From Deltaproteobacteria bacterium (GTDB lineage Bacteria; Myxococcota_A; Polyangia; Polyangiales; JADJMO01): a DNA stretch of 64,000 nucleotides. This document shows, one piece after another, positions 20,304-29,201 of this stretch. The stretch lies in assembly GCA_025363655.1 (NCBI GenBank), contig JANYDK010000109.1, positions 1 through 64,000 on the forward strand. The letters run 5' to 3'. The notes below the pieces were generated by a model, which saw only the letters and a list, made by a program, of their open reading frames with translations, was not told the origin of the DNA and ran no database searches. The position numbers and the translations under genes are program-made. Position 1 is the first letter of the stretch, and each line of letters opens with the position of its first letter.

Positions 20304-21406
20304 GCCGTTTTTTCCGGATCATCGTCGCGTTCCTCGGCTTCGCCTTCGTGGTCGGCACTGCCTTCGGGTACGCGTTCGCGCGCCTCGATGGCGACGACAT
20401 CTGGGCGCTACGATGGGACCGGCCGTGGTTTCTCCTCGGTCTCGTCGTGGTGCCGCTCGTCTTGGTGCGGGCGACGGTCGGCGAGGATGCGCGCGTGCCT
20501 CGCTTGCGGGTGCCGAGCATCGACGCCGGGCGGGCAGCGATCGGCGGGATTCGCGCTCGTTTTCGCGACGTGCCGGGCGTCTTGCGGGCGGCGGCGCTCG
20601 CGCTCGTCGTCGTCGCGATGGCGAGACCGCAGTCGCTCGGTGCTGCCGAGATCGACGAACGCAGCGGCATCGACATCATGATCTCGCTCGACCTCTCGGG
20701 CTCGATGCGCGCAGCCGACCTGCGACCGACGCGGCTCGAAGCGGCGAAGGCGGTGGTGCAGGAGTTCATCGAACGGCGCACGACCGATCGCATCGGAGCG
20801 GTGATTTTCGCGCGAGACGCGTTCCTCCTCTCGCCGCTGACCTTCAACCACACGGCGCTGGCGCAGCTCGTCGGCAAGATGAAGATCGGCCTCGAGGGCG
20901 TGAGCGGTGACGGCACCGCGATCGGCGACGGGCTCTCGCTTTCGATCGCGCGGCTCCGCAAATCGAAGGCGACCACCAAGGTGGTGGTGCTTCTCACGGA
21001 CGGTGACAACAACGCCGGCAAGCTCAGCCCCGAGTACGCGATGGCCGCCGCCAAGGAGCTCGGCATCAAGATCTACACGGTGCAGATGGGCAACGGCGAC
21101 GAGGTCGATGTCGAGGTCGACAAAGATCCGTACGGGCGTCCAATCTACGGAAGAGCCAAATTTCCCGTGCGCCCTGAGCTGCTGAAGCAGATCGCCTCGG
21201 AGACCGGGGGCGAGATGTACATCGCCACGCAGACCGACGAGCTGCGCTCTTCGATGCACGCCATCCTCGACAATCTGGCGAAGACGCGCTTCGAGATGGC
21301 CTCGTCCGATCCGGTCGAGCGCTTCGGGCTGGTGCTGGTGCCGGCGGTGGCGCTGGTGATTCTGGAGTCACTCCTGCGCGCGATGCTCCTCCGGAGGTTC
21401 CCGTGA
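20300..21406 (+). CDS. batA: BatA-type VWA membrane protein
   Basis: A VWA protein of the Bat aerotolerance group, 368 aa. Membrane segments flank the domain near the N-terminus (residues about 5-25 and 40-60) and at the C-terminus (LVLVPAVALVILESLL). The metal-ion site (MIDAS) is complete: DLSGS, a Thr in DGTAIG, and Asp in LLTDGDNN. BatA and BatB are thought to form a periplasmic complex. Overlaps of 4 bases with both flanking genes show operon structure. Confidence 0.92.
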   Translation: MSRFFRIIVAFLGFAFVVGTAFGYAFARLDGDDIWALRWDRPWFLLGLVVVPLVLVRATVGEDARVPRLRVPSIDAGRAAIGGIRARFRDVPGVLRAAALALVVVAMARPQSLGAAEIDERSGIDIMISLDLSGSMRAADLRPTRLEAAKAVVQEFIERRTTDRIGAVIFARDAFLLSPLTFNHTALAQLVGKMKIGLEGVSGDGTAIGDGLSLSIARLRKSKATTKVVVLLTDGDNNAGKLSPEYAMAAAKELGIKIYTVQMGNGDEVDVEVDKDPYGRPIYGRAKFPVRPELLKQIASETGGEMYIATQTDELRSSMHAILDNLAKTRFEMASSDPVERFGLVLVPAVALVILESLLRAMLLRRFP

Positions 21407-22500
21407 GCTTCGCGTACCTCTGGGTGCTCTGGCTCTTGCCGATTCCGCTCGCGCTCCTCGGGCTGATGCTCTTCGGAGACGTGGCGAGGCGCAAGGCGAC
21501 GAGCAAGCTCGGCGTGCCGACGATGATCGATCGGCTCGTCACCTTCGACGCCGGTCCGCGTCGTGCGTTCAAGGGCGCGCTGCGAGTGCTCGCCGTCGTC
21601 TTCGCGATCATCGCCGCCGCGCAGCCTCGCTACGGACGTGGCACCAAGATCGTCCCGGCGGCGGACGTCAGTGCGATGGTGGTCTTCGACGTTTCCAAAT
21701 CGATGTACGCGCAAGACGTCTTGCCGTCGCGACTCGAGCGCGGACGCAACGACGTCGCGCGAATGGTCAAAGGGCTGCCGCAGATTCGTTGGGGAGCGGT
21801 CGCCTTCGCGGGTGAAGCGGTGGCGAGCCCGCCGAGCATCGATCCTTCGGAAGCGCTGCAATTCCTCAGCGGGCACGAGCCCTACGAGATGCCGGGCGGA
21901 ACGGCGATCGCGCGCGCGCTCGAGCTCGCACGTCGCCAGCTGGTGCCGCAAGGGCTCGATGGTCAGCCCGTGCAGCCGACGACGAAGAAGCAGCGGCCGG
22001 TGATCGTCCTCGTCACCGACGGTGAAGATCTCGAAGGCGATCCCGTCGCCGTCGCCCGCGCGTGCAAGGACGAAGGCATCCAGATCCACGTGGTGATGGT
22101 CGGTGGGCGCGCGCCGCAGCCGATCCCCGACGTCGATCCCGACTCGGGCGTGGCCAATGGCTACGTGCACGACAACGGGCAGCTGGTGACGACCGAGCTG
22201 ACGCCGGAGGCCGAGGCGCAGCTGCGAGGGATCGCCGCCGAGACGAAGGGTGTGTTCGTTCGTTCGGAGGACGGCACCACCGGGCTCCTCAAGGTCGAGA
22301 CCGAGCTGAAGCGTCTCATCGCCACCGAGGGCGGCGAGCGGGTCGACGTGCTCTACGCCGAGCAGTACGCGATTCCACTCGGCATCACCTTCGTCCTCCT
22401 GCTCGTCGACGTCTTCGTCGGTGAAGCGCGGCGTCGTCGCAAATCGGACACGAACGACCTGGAAAACAGGCTCGGCGTGGGGGTGACCCATGCGCGCTGA
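21403..22500 (+). CDS. batB: BatB-type VWA membrane protein
   Basis: Second VWA protein, 365 aa. It has N-terminal membrane segments (YLWVLWLLPIPLALLGLMLF and ALRVLAVVFAIIAAAQP), MIDAS FDVSKSMYAQD, the Thr in MPGGTAIARAL and the Asp in LVTDGEDLEG, then a C-terminal span (YAIPLGITFVLLLVDVFVG). It probably works with BatA and the MoxR ATPase. It overlaps the next gene by 11 bases. Confidence 0.92.
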   Translation: MSFAYLWVLWLLPIPLALLGLMLFGDVARRKATSKLGVPTMIDRLVTFDAGPRRAFKGALRVLAVVFAIIAAAQPRYGRGTKIVPAADVSAMVVFDVSKSMYAQDVLPSRLERGRNDVARMVKGLPQIRWGAVAFAGEAVASPPSIDPSEALQFLSGHEPYEMPGGTAIARALELARRQLVPQGLDGQPVQPTTKKQRPVIVLVTDGEDLEGDPVAVARACKDEGIQIHVVMVGGRAPQPIPDVDPDSGVANGYVHDNGQLVTTELTPEAEAQLRGIAAETKGVFVRSEDGTTGLLKVETELKRLIATEGGERVDVLYAEQYAIPLGITFVLLLVDVFVGEARRRRKSDTNDLENRLGVGVTHAR

Positions 22501-23620
22501 GCATGTCGCACGCCTCCTCGTCGTCGTCTCGGTGCCGCTCGCGATCGGCCTCTTCCTCGGCGCGTGCTCGTGGGATCTGGGAAAGATTTTCGATCGCGAC
22601 GATCCGCAGGTCGAGCATGCGAGGCAGGCGCTCGAAGCCTCGGCCTATGGCGGCGACGCCGATTTGACGAGCGCGCGGCGCGATCTCGAGGAGGTGCTCG
22701 AGTATCGCTGCGAAGGCGACGGCGGTCGCGACCTGGTGATCGATCGTCCCTTCGCATCGCTCGATCTCGGGCTCGTCATCTTTCGCATCAGCGAGCTCGT
22801 GGGCCGTCGCTTCGGGGAAGAAGAGATGGGGCCGAGCACGGGCGAAGAGGCCGAGAGCGTCACCGCGGCGCGGGCGAAGGAGCTCGATTGTGCGCATCTC
22901 TTGCTCCTCAAGCTGGCGAACGATCCGACGACGACGCCGGCGATGCGACTTCGCGCGCGCTATCTGCTCGGCAACTTCGAGTTCCTCTCGCAGCGGTACG
23001 AGCAATCGATCGTCGAGTATGATCGCGTGCTGGTCGCGCATCCGGCGCGGGGCATCGATCCAGCGGGTGAGGTCGGACCGCCGAGCGACGACGACGCCGT
23101 TGCCCGCGATGCCGCGTGGAATCGTGCGATCGCGCTCAAGCGCATTCACGACAAAGACGCCGGCAGCGACTCGGGACCCGACGCCGACGCCGACTCGGGC
23201 AACGATGGCGAGACCGATGGCGACGCGGGACAAGACAGCGACGGCGAGACCGACGCGGCCGACGCCAGTGACAGCGAGACTCCCGACGCCGGACAAGACA
23301 GCGACAGCGGCGATGGCAACGGCGACACTGGCGGCGACACCGGCAACGACGGCAAAGACACGGGCGGCGACGCGAAGAACGACAAGGGTGACACCGCGGT
23401 CGACGAGGGTGGCCCTTCGGACAGCGGGCAGGACACCAAGGCGCCCGCGTCTCCCTCGCAACAGCCGCAGCCGCAGAGCAGTGCCGCGCCGCAACCCGCA
23501 CCGTCCGGCGGCATCGATCTGCGAGAGCTCGATCGCCTGGAAAAACAAGCACCGCTCGATCTCGACCTGCCCCAGAAGTTGAAGGAGCGGAAGAAGCTCC
23601 CGAAGGGGCTCGACAAATGA
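22490..23620 (+). CDS. BatC-like lipoprotein with acidic repeat
   Basis: A 376-aa lipoprotein (lipobox LFLGAC). The N-terminal half is helical with a TPR-like region (LRARYLLGNFEFLSQRYEQS). Residues about 222-310 are an extreme Asp/Ser/Gly/Thr tract with DSDG- and DTGGD-type units. A Pro/Gln stretch and a basic end follow (PQKLKERKKLPKGLDK), similar to the C-terminal tail of BatC proteins. It lies between batB and batD. The acidic tract may bind divalent ions or space the domain; this is inference. Confidence 0.72.
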   Translation: MRAEHVARLLVVVSVPLAIGLFLGACSWDLGKIFDRDDPQVEHARQALEASAYGGDADLTSARRDLEEVLEYRCEGDGGRDLVIDRPFASLDLGLVIFRISELVGRRFGEEEMGPSTGEEAESVTAARAKELDCAHLLLLKLANDPTTTPAMRLRARYLLGNFEFLSQRYEQSIVEYDRVLVAHPARGIDPAGEVGPPSDDDAVARDAAWNRAIALKRIHDKDAGSDSGPDADADSGNDGETDGDAGQDSDGETDAADASDSETPDAGQDSDSGDGNGDTGGDTGNDGKDTGGDAKNDKGDTAVDEGGPSDSGQDTKAPASPSQQPQPQSSAAPQPAPSGGIDLRELDRLEKQAPLDLDLPQKLKERKKLPKGLDK

Positions 23621-25536
23621 TCGCGACACGTCGAGGACGTCGGCGAGGTAGAGGATGGCGGCTCGCAGCGCTCATCGCGGCGACGACTCCGCTCGCAGCG
23701 ACGTCGCTGTTCGATCTCGGCGGCGTGCCGAGCGCAGAGGCAGCGGGAGCGTCGGGCAAGGCCGAGGTCGACGGCGCGACGGTCGGGATCGGTGACGTGC
23801 TCGAGTACACGCTGACGGTGACCTCGAGCGGTGACGACTCGCCGGCGCGCAATCCGACGCCGGGAAGTACCGACGGCTTCACGCTCGTGAAGACCACGAC
23901 CTCGACGCAGCACTCGTTCTCCTTCGGCGGCGGTGGGGGCAAATCGTCGGTCTCGGTCACCGTGCGCTATCGACTTCGCGCAGAAAAACTGGGCGTTCAC
24001 ACGCTCGGTCCGGGGCGCATGTACGTCGACGGCGTGCCGGTGAAGACGCCCGCCGTCACCGTCAACGTCGTCCCCGCGGGCAAGGCCCCGAAGGCGAAGC
24101 CGGCCGCGCCCGATCCGTTCACCGACGACTCGTTCTTCGGCGGCGATCCTCCGCAGCCCGTGGACGAGCCGCCGCCGACGCCGAACATCGCGCCGGTCGA
24201 TCCGCTCGCGGCCGTCGATTCGCTCCCGACCGATCCGGCCGAGCGCACGATCTTCGTCCGCATCGTCCCGGCGACGCGTCGTCCGGTGGTCGGTGAGCAG
24301 GTGACGACCAAGCTCTTCGTCTACACGCTGCATCCACCGCGGTTGGCCGTGAAGAGGCCGCCCACGTTCCCCGACTTCGCGACCATCGACCTCGGCCACA
24401 TCGACAGCGAGTGGCATCCGATGACCATCGGCGGGCAACACTGGGCCTACGCCGCTGCCGCTGGATACGGCGCATTTCCCTTGAAAACAGGCTCGCTGAC
24501 GATTGGCGCGGCGGAGGTCGAGTACGCCGATCCGTTCGCGCCTTCGGGAGGTCACGACCTGGCGTCCAACACCGTGTCGCTCGAGGTGATCGAACCGCCG
24601 CTCGACGGGCGACCGCCCGGTTACGTGCTCGGCGACGTCGCGAGCGATCTGCACGTCCTCGCCGAGCTCACCCCACGACTCGTCGTCGACGGGCACGCGG
24701 TGCTGACGTTGCGGATGCGCGGCAACGGCAGGCTCGACGGTCTTCGCGCGGTGCTCCCGAGCCCAGCGGGAGTGACCTGGACCCCGACCGGTGACGAGGC
24801 GAAGACGGAGGTCGACGGCACCGCGGTGCGTGGTGCGCGCAAGCTCGTCTACGACTTGGCGTTCGAAACGCCAGGCGATTACGAGCTCGGCGACGCCGCC
24901 TTCCACGTCTGGGATCCTCAGAAAAAAACCTACGCATCGCCGTCGGCGAGCATCGGCAAGGCGCGCGTGACGAAGGCGGTGGCGCCCGCTTCTTCGACGG
25001 AGGCGGCGGGGCCCATCGACAAGCTGCCCGACGTGAGGCACGAGCTCGGCGCCGGCGGTGAAGGGAGCTCGCTCGCCGATCACACCTGGACCTTCGGGCT
25101 CATCGCAGGAATGCCGCTCGCGGTGGTGCTCGCGCAAGGCGGCGTCGCCTTCGCGCGGCGTTCGCTTCGTAAGCGTGCCGCGACCAAAGAGCGGCCCGAG
25201 TCGCTCGCCGAGATGGCCCTCGCCGAAGCGCGCGACGCGGAGAAACGTGGAGACGTGCCGGCGTGCGCAGCGGCCTCGACGCGGGCCATCGATCGCTCGC
25301 TCGAAGCGGCGACGGGGCTCCGTTCGCGTGGCCTGACGACGAGCGAGCTGACGCGTGGGCTCGGCGAGGCAGGCGTCGAGGACGCGCTCGGCACGCGAAT
25401 CATCGAGGCGCTCGCGTCGCTCGAAGCAGCACGTTTCGCCGGTGCAGGGATGCCGACCGTCGCCGAAGTCTCGCGCATCGTCGGTGCGCTTCATGAGCTC
25501 GCCCGTCGCGCCGCGAGCTCGGAGGCGCCTTCGTGA
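23617..25536 (+). CDS. batD: BatD family membrane protein
   Basis: A 639-aa protein: signal sequence (ALIAATTPLAATSLF), then tandem Ig-like beta domains typical of BatD (VGIGDVLEYTLTVTSSG, VSVTVRYRLRAEKLGVHTLG, TIFVRIVPATRRPVVGEQVT, YRL-type strands). A membrane span follows near LIAGMPLAVVLAQGG, and a cytoplasmic helical region closes the protein. BatD is the large periplasmic part of the Bat system. It is coupled to both neighbours by 4-base overlaps. Confidence 0.88.
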   Translation: MIATRRGRRRGRGWRLAALIAATTPLAATSLFDLGGVPSAEAAGASGKAEVDGATVGIGDVLEYTLTVTSSGDDSPARNPTPGSTDGFTLVKTTTSTQHSFSFGGGGGKSSVSVTVRYRLRAEKLGVHTLGPGRMYVDGVPVKTPAVTVNVVPAGKAPKAKPAAPDPFTDDSFFGGDPPQPVDEPPPTPNIAPVDPLAAVDSLPTDPAERTIFVRIVPATRRPVVGEQVTTKLFVYTLHPPRLAVKRPPTFPDFATIDLGHIDSEWHPMTIGGQHWAYAAAAGYGAFPLKTGSLTIGAAEVEYADPFAPSGGHDLASNTVSLEVIEPPLDGRPPGYVLGDVASDLHVLAELTPRLVVDGHAVLTLRMRGNGRLDGLRAVLPSPAGVTWTPTGDEAKTEVDGTAVRGARKLVYDLAFETPGDYELGDAAFHVWDPQKKTYASPSASIGKARVTKAVAPASSTEAAGPIDKLPDVRHELGAGGEGSSLADHTWTFGLIAGMPLAVVLAQGGVAFARRSLRKRAATKERPESLAEMALAEARDAEKRGDVPACAAASTRAIDRSLEAATGLRSRGLTTSELTRGLGEAGVEDALGTRIIEALASLEAARFAGAGMPTVAEVSRIVGALHELARRAASSEAPS

Positions 25537-26264
25537 GCGATCCGACGTTCGACGACGCGACCTCGGCGCTCGAAGGCGGAAGGGCCGACACCGCGGTGGC
25601 GCTCTTCGAATCGCTCGCCGATCACGGCGTGGTCGGCGCTGGAGTCGCCTTCGATCGCGGCCTCGCCTACGCCGCCCGTGCCCACACCGGGCAAGGCGTC
25701 ACTGGCGACTTCGGACGCGCGGTCCATGCCTTCGAAGAGGCGCTGCGACGTTCGCCCAACGATCGCGAAGCGGCCCGCGCCCTGGAAATCGTGCGTCGGG
25801 AGATCGCACGACGAGAAGTGGCGGGCGGAGCCAAAGCCGAAGAGGTCGGTGCACCGCCGATGTGGCGCGCCCTCGTGACGGCTGCACCGGCCGATGCATG
25901 GATGGCGATCGCCCTTCTTTCCTCGCTCGCACTCTCCGTCGCGCTCGCGGTGCGACCCCGCGTCCAGAGAGGCTTGCGCTTGGCAGCTTCGACGACGGCG
26001 ATCGTCGGCTTCTTCGTCGCGGTGCTCGCCAGCGCGCTCGGCTTCGGTGCCAGCTACTTGCGACGCAACGTGCGTGAGGCGGTGGTCGTGGTCCCCGGGC
26101 TCGTCGCCAAACCGATGGGCAGCGGCGATCCACTTCGCCTCGTCGAAGGCACGCGGGTCGACGTCCTCGAAGAGCGGATGTCGGAGGCCCACGTGCGAAC
26201 CGATCGCGGCGAGGGCTGGCTCCCGCGATCGGCGCTCCGCACCTTGCCGCCTTATCGGCCCTGA
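25533..26264 (+). CDS. BatE-like TPR/SH3 membrane protein
   Basis: A 243-aa protein with N-terminal TPR units (TAVALFESLADHGVVGAGVA and FGRAVHAFEEALRRSPNDR), two membrane spans (MAIALLSSLALSVALAV and STTAIVGFFVAVLASALGF), and a C-terminal SH3-like domain (EGTRVDVLEERMSEAHVRT, GEGWLP). This order matches BatE proteins. It is the last gene of the bat operon; its stop is one base from the convergent stop of the DUF4139 array. Confidence 0.82.
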   Translation: MSDPTFDDATSALEGGRADTAVALFESLADHGVVGAGVAFDRGLAYAARAHTGQGVTGDFGRAVHAFEEALRRSPNDREAARALEIVRREIARREVAGGAKAEEVGAPPMWRALVTAAPADAWMAIALLSSLALSVALAVRPRVQRGLRLAASTTAIVGFFVAVLASALGFGASYLRRNVREAVVVVPGLVAKPMGSGDPLRLVEGTRVDVLEERMSEAHVRTDRGEGWLPRSALRTLPPYRP

Positions 26265-26265
26265 A

Positions 26266-27735
26266 TCAGCACCAACGCACTCGCACGCGGTACTTCACCT
26301 TCACTTCGCCCTTGGCCGGGACCTTGGGGTGGAAGAGGAAGGTGAATTGATCTCGCTTCTCGGCCGGCAACGACGAGCTGAGAATTTCCCAGTCGCCGCC
26401 GGCCGGCTCGACGAGCTCGACCTCTTCGATCGAGTCCTTGTGGTTGCGGACGGAGATTTCGTAGGCGCTCTCGGAGACGCAGGAGCCGAACGGTTTCCAA
26501 TCGGTTTGCTTCTTGTCGGCGACGATGTCGAAAGCCTCGCCCATCTTCACGCGCACCTTCTCGTCGCGCGCGGTGTGATCGATGGCGTCTTCGCCGATGA
26601 ACTGCTTGGCGCCCGACTTGTCGGCTTTGTAGACCCGGACCGTGCCCTTCGGCAGCGGAATTCCCAGGTGATTCGACTCTTTGTTCTCGATGTCGAGATA
26701 GACGCCGACCTTCTGATTGTTGGCGATGAAGCCGCCGTAGCTCGAGTGGTAGTAGTAGCTCGCGCCGCCGAAGATGAGCTTCTTCGTCAGCTTGATGCCC
26801 TTGCCTTCGAGCAGCGTCACCTGCTTCTGCTCGTTGTTCTGCAGCGTCGTCGGCACGTTGAGCGTGTAGAGGTGGTACTCGAAGAGCCCCTCTTCGACGA
26901 ACTTGGGCTTGGCCGGCTCCTTCGCCTTTTCGAGGTAGATCCCGCCCTCGCCTTTGCCACCCATCGGGTAGTCGACGACTTTGTGCACGTTGCCGGCGAC
27001 GAGCTTCAGCTGCGCGTTCTCGTACGTCGTGCCGGTCGTGTTGTTGAGCGTGACCCAGCCTTGCAGGTCGCCGAGGGTGTCTTTGTCGTCGATGGAAAGC
27101 ACGTAGTCGGCCTTCCAACCAAAGCCGCGCGAGAGGTAGGTGACCTCGACTTTTTGCGTCGCCGCCGTGCTGTCGAGGAGCCACACCAGCGTCGGCTTGG
27201 CGATGAGATTGGCCGGCACTTCCGGGAAGGCGATGCGCCCGGGGAAGCCGTAGGTGATCTCGCCGTTGATTTGATAGACCGGTGAGCCGCTCGCCACCGA
27301 GAGCACCTTGGCGTCGAAGGCGTCTTCTTTTCCGGTGGCGCCGTTCCAGCGATAGAGCTTCACCATCTTGCCGACGTACTTCTCGAGCAGCTTCTGCGGG
27401 CTCAAGAGGTCGTAGCGATAGTTCTGCTCGAAGACCTTCAGCGACGTCGCGGTGTTGCCCTTGATGGCCACCGTCTCGGGCTGGATTTGCGCGGAGACGT
27501 CGCGCAACTCGAGGCTCGCACGACCCGTTCCGAGCGGAATTTCTCGGGTCTCGCGCACGAGGCCGAAGCCATCGTTGTAGACGGTGACGGAGACTTCCTT
27601 GCGCTGCTCCATCGTCGAGACGAGCGACTTGCCTGCCGTCTGCGCTTGCGAAGGCGTGACCAGACCGGAGAGCACCGCGAGGCCGGCGGCCGCCAGGAGA
27701 CTCGCCGGAATTCGGAAGGTGGAGCGGTTCAACAC
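26266..27735 (-). CDS. DUF4139 protein, array copy 5
   Basis: Last of five tandem paralogues, 489 aa, with a Sec signal peptide ending around SQAQ. The DUF4139 core is clear: VSVTVYNDGFGLVRETREI, ADYVLSIDDKD, a middle region ending in FEYHLYTLNVPTTLQNNEQK, then PLPKGTVRVYKADKSGAKQF and a C-terminal RVRVRWC. Start: GTG at 27735 or TTG at 27732, both overlapping the end of copy 4, so translation is probably coupled. It is very close to copy 4. The function of the family is not established; a beta-rich envelope protein is likely. Confidence 0.88.
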   Translation of the reverse strand: MLNRSTFRIPASLLAAAGLAVLSGLVTPSQAQTAGKSLVSTMEQRKEVSVTVYNDGFGLVRETREIPLGTGRASLELRDVSAQIQPETVAIKGNTATSLKVFEQNYRYDLLSPQKLLEKYVGKMVKLYRWNGATGKEDAFDAKVLSVASGSPVYQINGEITYGFPGRIAFPEVPANLIAKPTLVWLLDSTAATQKVEVTYLSRGFGWKADYVLSIDDKDTLGDLQGWVTLNNTTGTTYENAQLKLVAGNVHKVVDYPMGGKGEGGIYLEKAKEPAKPKFVEEGLFEYHLYTLNVPTTLQNNEQKQVTLLEGKGIKLTKKLIFGGASYYYHSSYGGFIANNQKVGVYLDIENKESNHLGIPLPKGTVRVYKADKSGAKQFIGEDAIDHTARDEKVRVKMGEAFDIVADKKQTDWKPFGSCVSESAYEISVRNHKDSIEEVELVEPAGGDWEILSSSLPAEKRDQFTFLFHPKVPAKGEVKVKYRVRVRWC

Positions 27736-29201
27736 CAACGCACCCGTACGCGGTACTTCACCTTCACTTCGCCCTTGGCCGGGACCTTGGGGTGGAAGAG
27801 GAAGGTGAATTGATCTTTCTTCTCCGCGGGCAACGAGGAGCTGAGGATTTCCCAATCGCCGCCGGCGGGCTCGACGAGCTCGACCTCTTCGACTGAGTCT
27901 TTGTGGTTCCGCACCGAGATTTCGTAGGCGCTCTCGGAGACGCAGGAGCCGAAGGGTTTCCAGTCGGTTTGCTTCTTGTCGGCGACGACGTCGAAGGCTT
28001 CACCCATCTTCACGCGCACCTTCTCGTCACGCGGCGTGTGGTCGATGGCGTCCTCGCCGATGAACTGCTTGGCGCCCGACTTGTCGGCTTTGTAGACGCG
28101 CACCGTGCCTTTCGGCAGCGGAATTCCCAGGTGATTGGCCTCTTTGTTCTCGATGTCGAGATAGACGCCGACCTTCTGATTGTTGGCGATGAAGCCGCCG
28201 TAGCTCGAGTGGTAGTAGTAGCTCGCGCCGCTGAAGATGAGCTTCTTGGTGACCTTGATGCCTTTGCCTTCGAGCAACGAGACTTGCTTCTGCTCGTTGT
28301 TCTGCAGCGTCGTCGGGACGTTCAGCGTGTAGAGGTGGTACTCGAAGAGCCCCTCTTCGACGAACTTCGGCTCGGGCGCTTTCTCCGCGATCTTCTTCTT
28401 GTAGTCGCCGGCGTAGTCGTCCTTCCCCTCAGGGTAGGAGTAGACCTTGTGCACGTTGCCGGCGACGAGCTTCAGCTGCGCGTTCTCGTAGGTGGTGCCG
28501 GTCGTGTTGTTGAGCGTGACCCACCCTTGGAGGTCACCGACGGCGTCTTTGTCGTCGATCGAGAGGACGTAGTCGGCCTTCCAACCGAAGCCGCTCGACA
28601 GGTACGTGACCTCGACTTTTTGGCTCGCCGCCGTGCTGTCGAGGAGCCACACCAAGGTCGGCTTCGGGATCAAATTCGCCGGAACTTCCGGGAACGCGAT
28701 GCGACCGGGGAAGCCGTAGGTGATCTCGCCGTTGATTTGATAGACCGGTGAGCCGCTCGCCACCGAGAGCACCTTGGCGTCGAAGGCGTCTTCTTTTCCA
28801 GTCGCGCCGTTCCAGCGATAGAGCTTCACCATCTTGCCGACGTACTTCTCGAGCAGCTTCTGCGGGCTCAAGAGATCGTAGCGATAGTTCTGCTCGAAGA
28901 CCTTCAGCGACGTCGCGGTGTTGCCCTTGATGGCCACCGTCTCGGGTTGGATTTGTCCCGAGACGTCGCGCAGCTCGAGGCTCGTGCGACCCGTTCCGAG
29001 CGGGATTTCTCGGGTCTCGCGCACGAGGCCGAAGCCGTCGCTGTAGACCGTGACCGAGACGTCTTTTCGCTGCGCCATCGTCGAGACGAGCGACTTGCCC
29101 GCCGTCTGCGCTGACGAAGGACCCGCGAGGCCGGCGATGAGCGCGAGACCCGCGAGACCCGCGAGACCCGCGAGGCGACCGATGGATCGGCGGTTCAACA
29201 C
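27729..29201 (-). CDS. DUF4139 protein, array copy 4
   Basis: A 490-aa secreted protein with a Leu/Ala/Gly-repeat signal peptide (RLAGLAGLAGLALIAGL, then SSAQ). Domain content is the same as copy 5, with long identical stretches such as FEQNYRYDLLSPQKLLEKYV and NQKVGVYLDIENKE. The main difference is a charged loop (about 270-290, DDYAGDYKKKIAEKAPEP). The GTG start at 29201 overlaps the end of copy 3 (stop at 29195). It ends in RVRVRWC. Confidence 0.88.
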   Translation of the reverse strand: MLNRRSIGRLAGLAGLAGLALIAGLAGPSSAQTAGKSLVSTMAQRKDVSVTVYSDGFGLVRETREIPLGTGRTSLELRDVSGQIQPETVAIKGNTATSLKVFEQNYRYDLLSPQKLLEKYVGKMVKLYRWNGATGKEDAFDAKVLSVASGSPVYQINGEITYGFPGRIAFPEVPANLIPKPTLVWLLDSTAASQKVEVTYLSSGFGWKADYVLSIDDKDAVGDLQGWVTLNNTTGTTYENAQLKLVAGNVHKVYSYPEGKDDYAGDYKKKIAEKAPEPKFVEEGLFEYHLYTLNVPTTLQNNEQKQVSLLEGKGIKVTKKLIFSGASYYYHSSYGGFIANNQKVGVYLDIENKEANHLGIPLPKGTVRVYKADKSGAKQFIGEDAIDHTPRDEKVRVKMGEAFDVVADKKQTDWKPFGSCVSESAYEISVRNHKDSVEEVELVEPAGGDWEILSSSLPAEKKDQFTFLFHPKVPAKGEVKVKYRVRVRWC

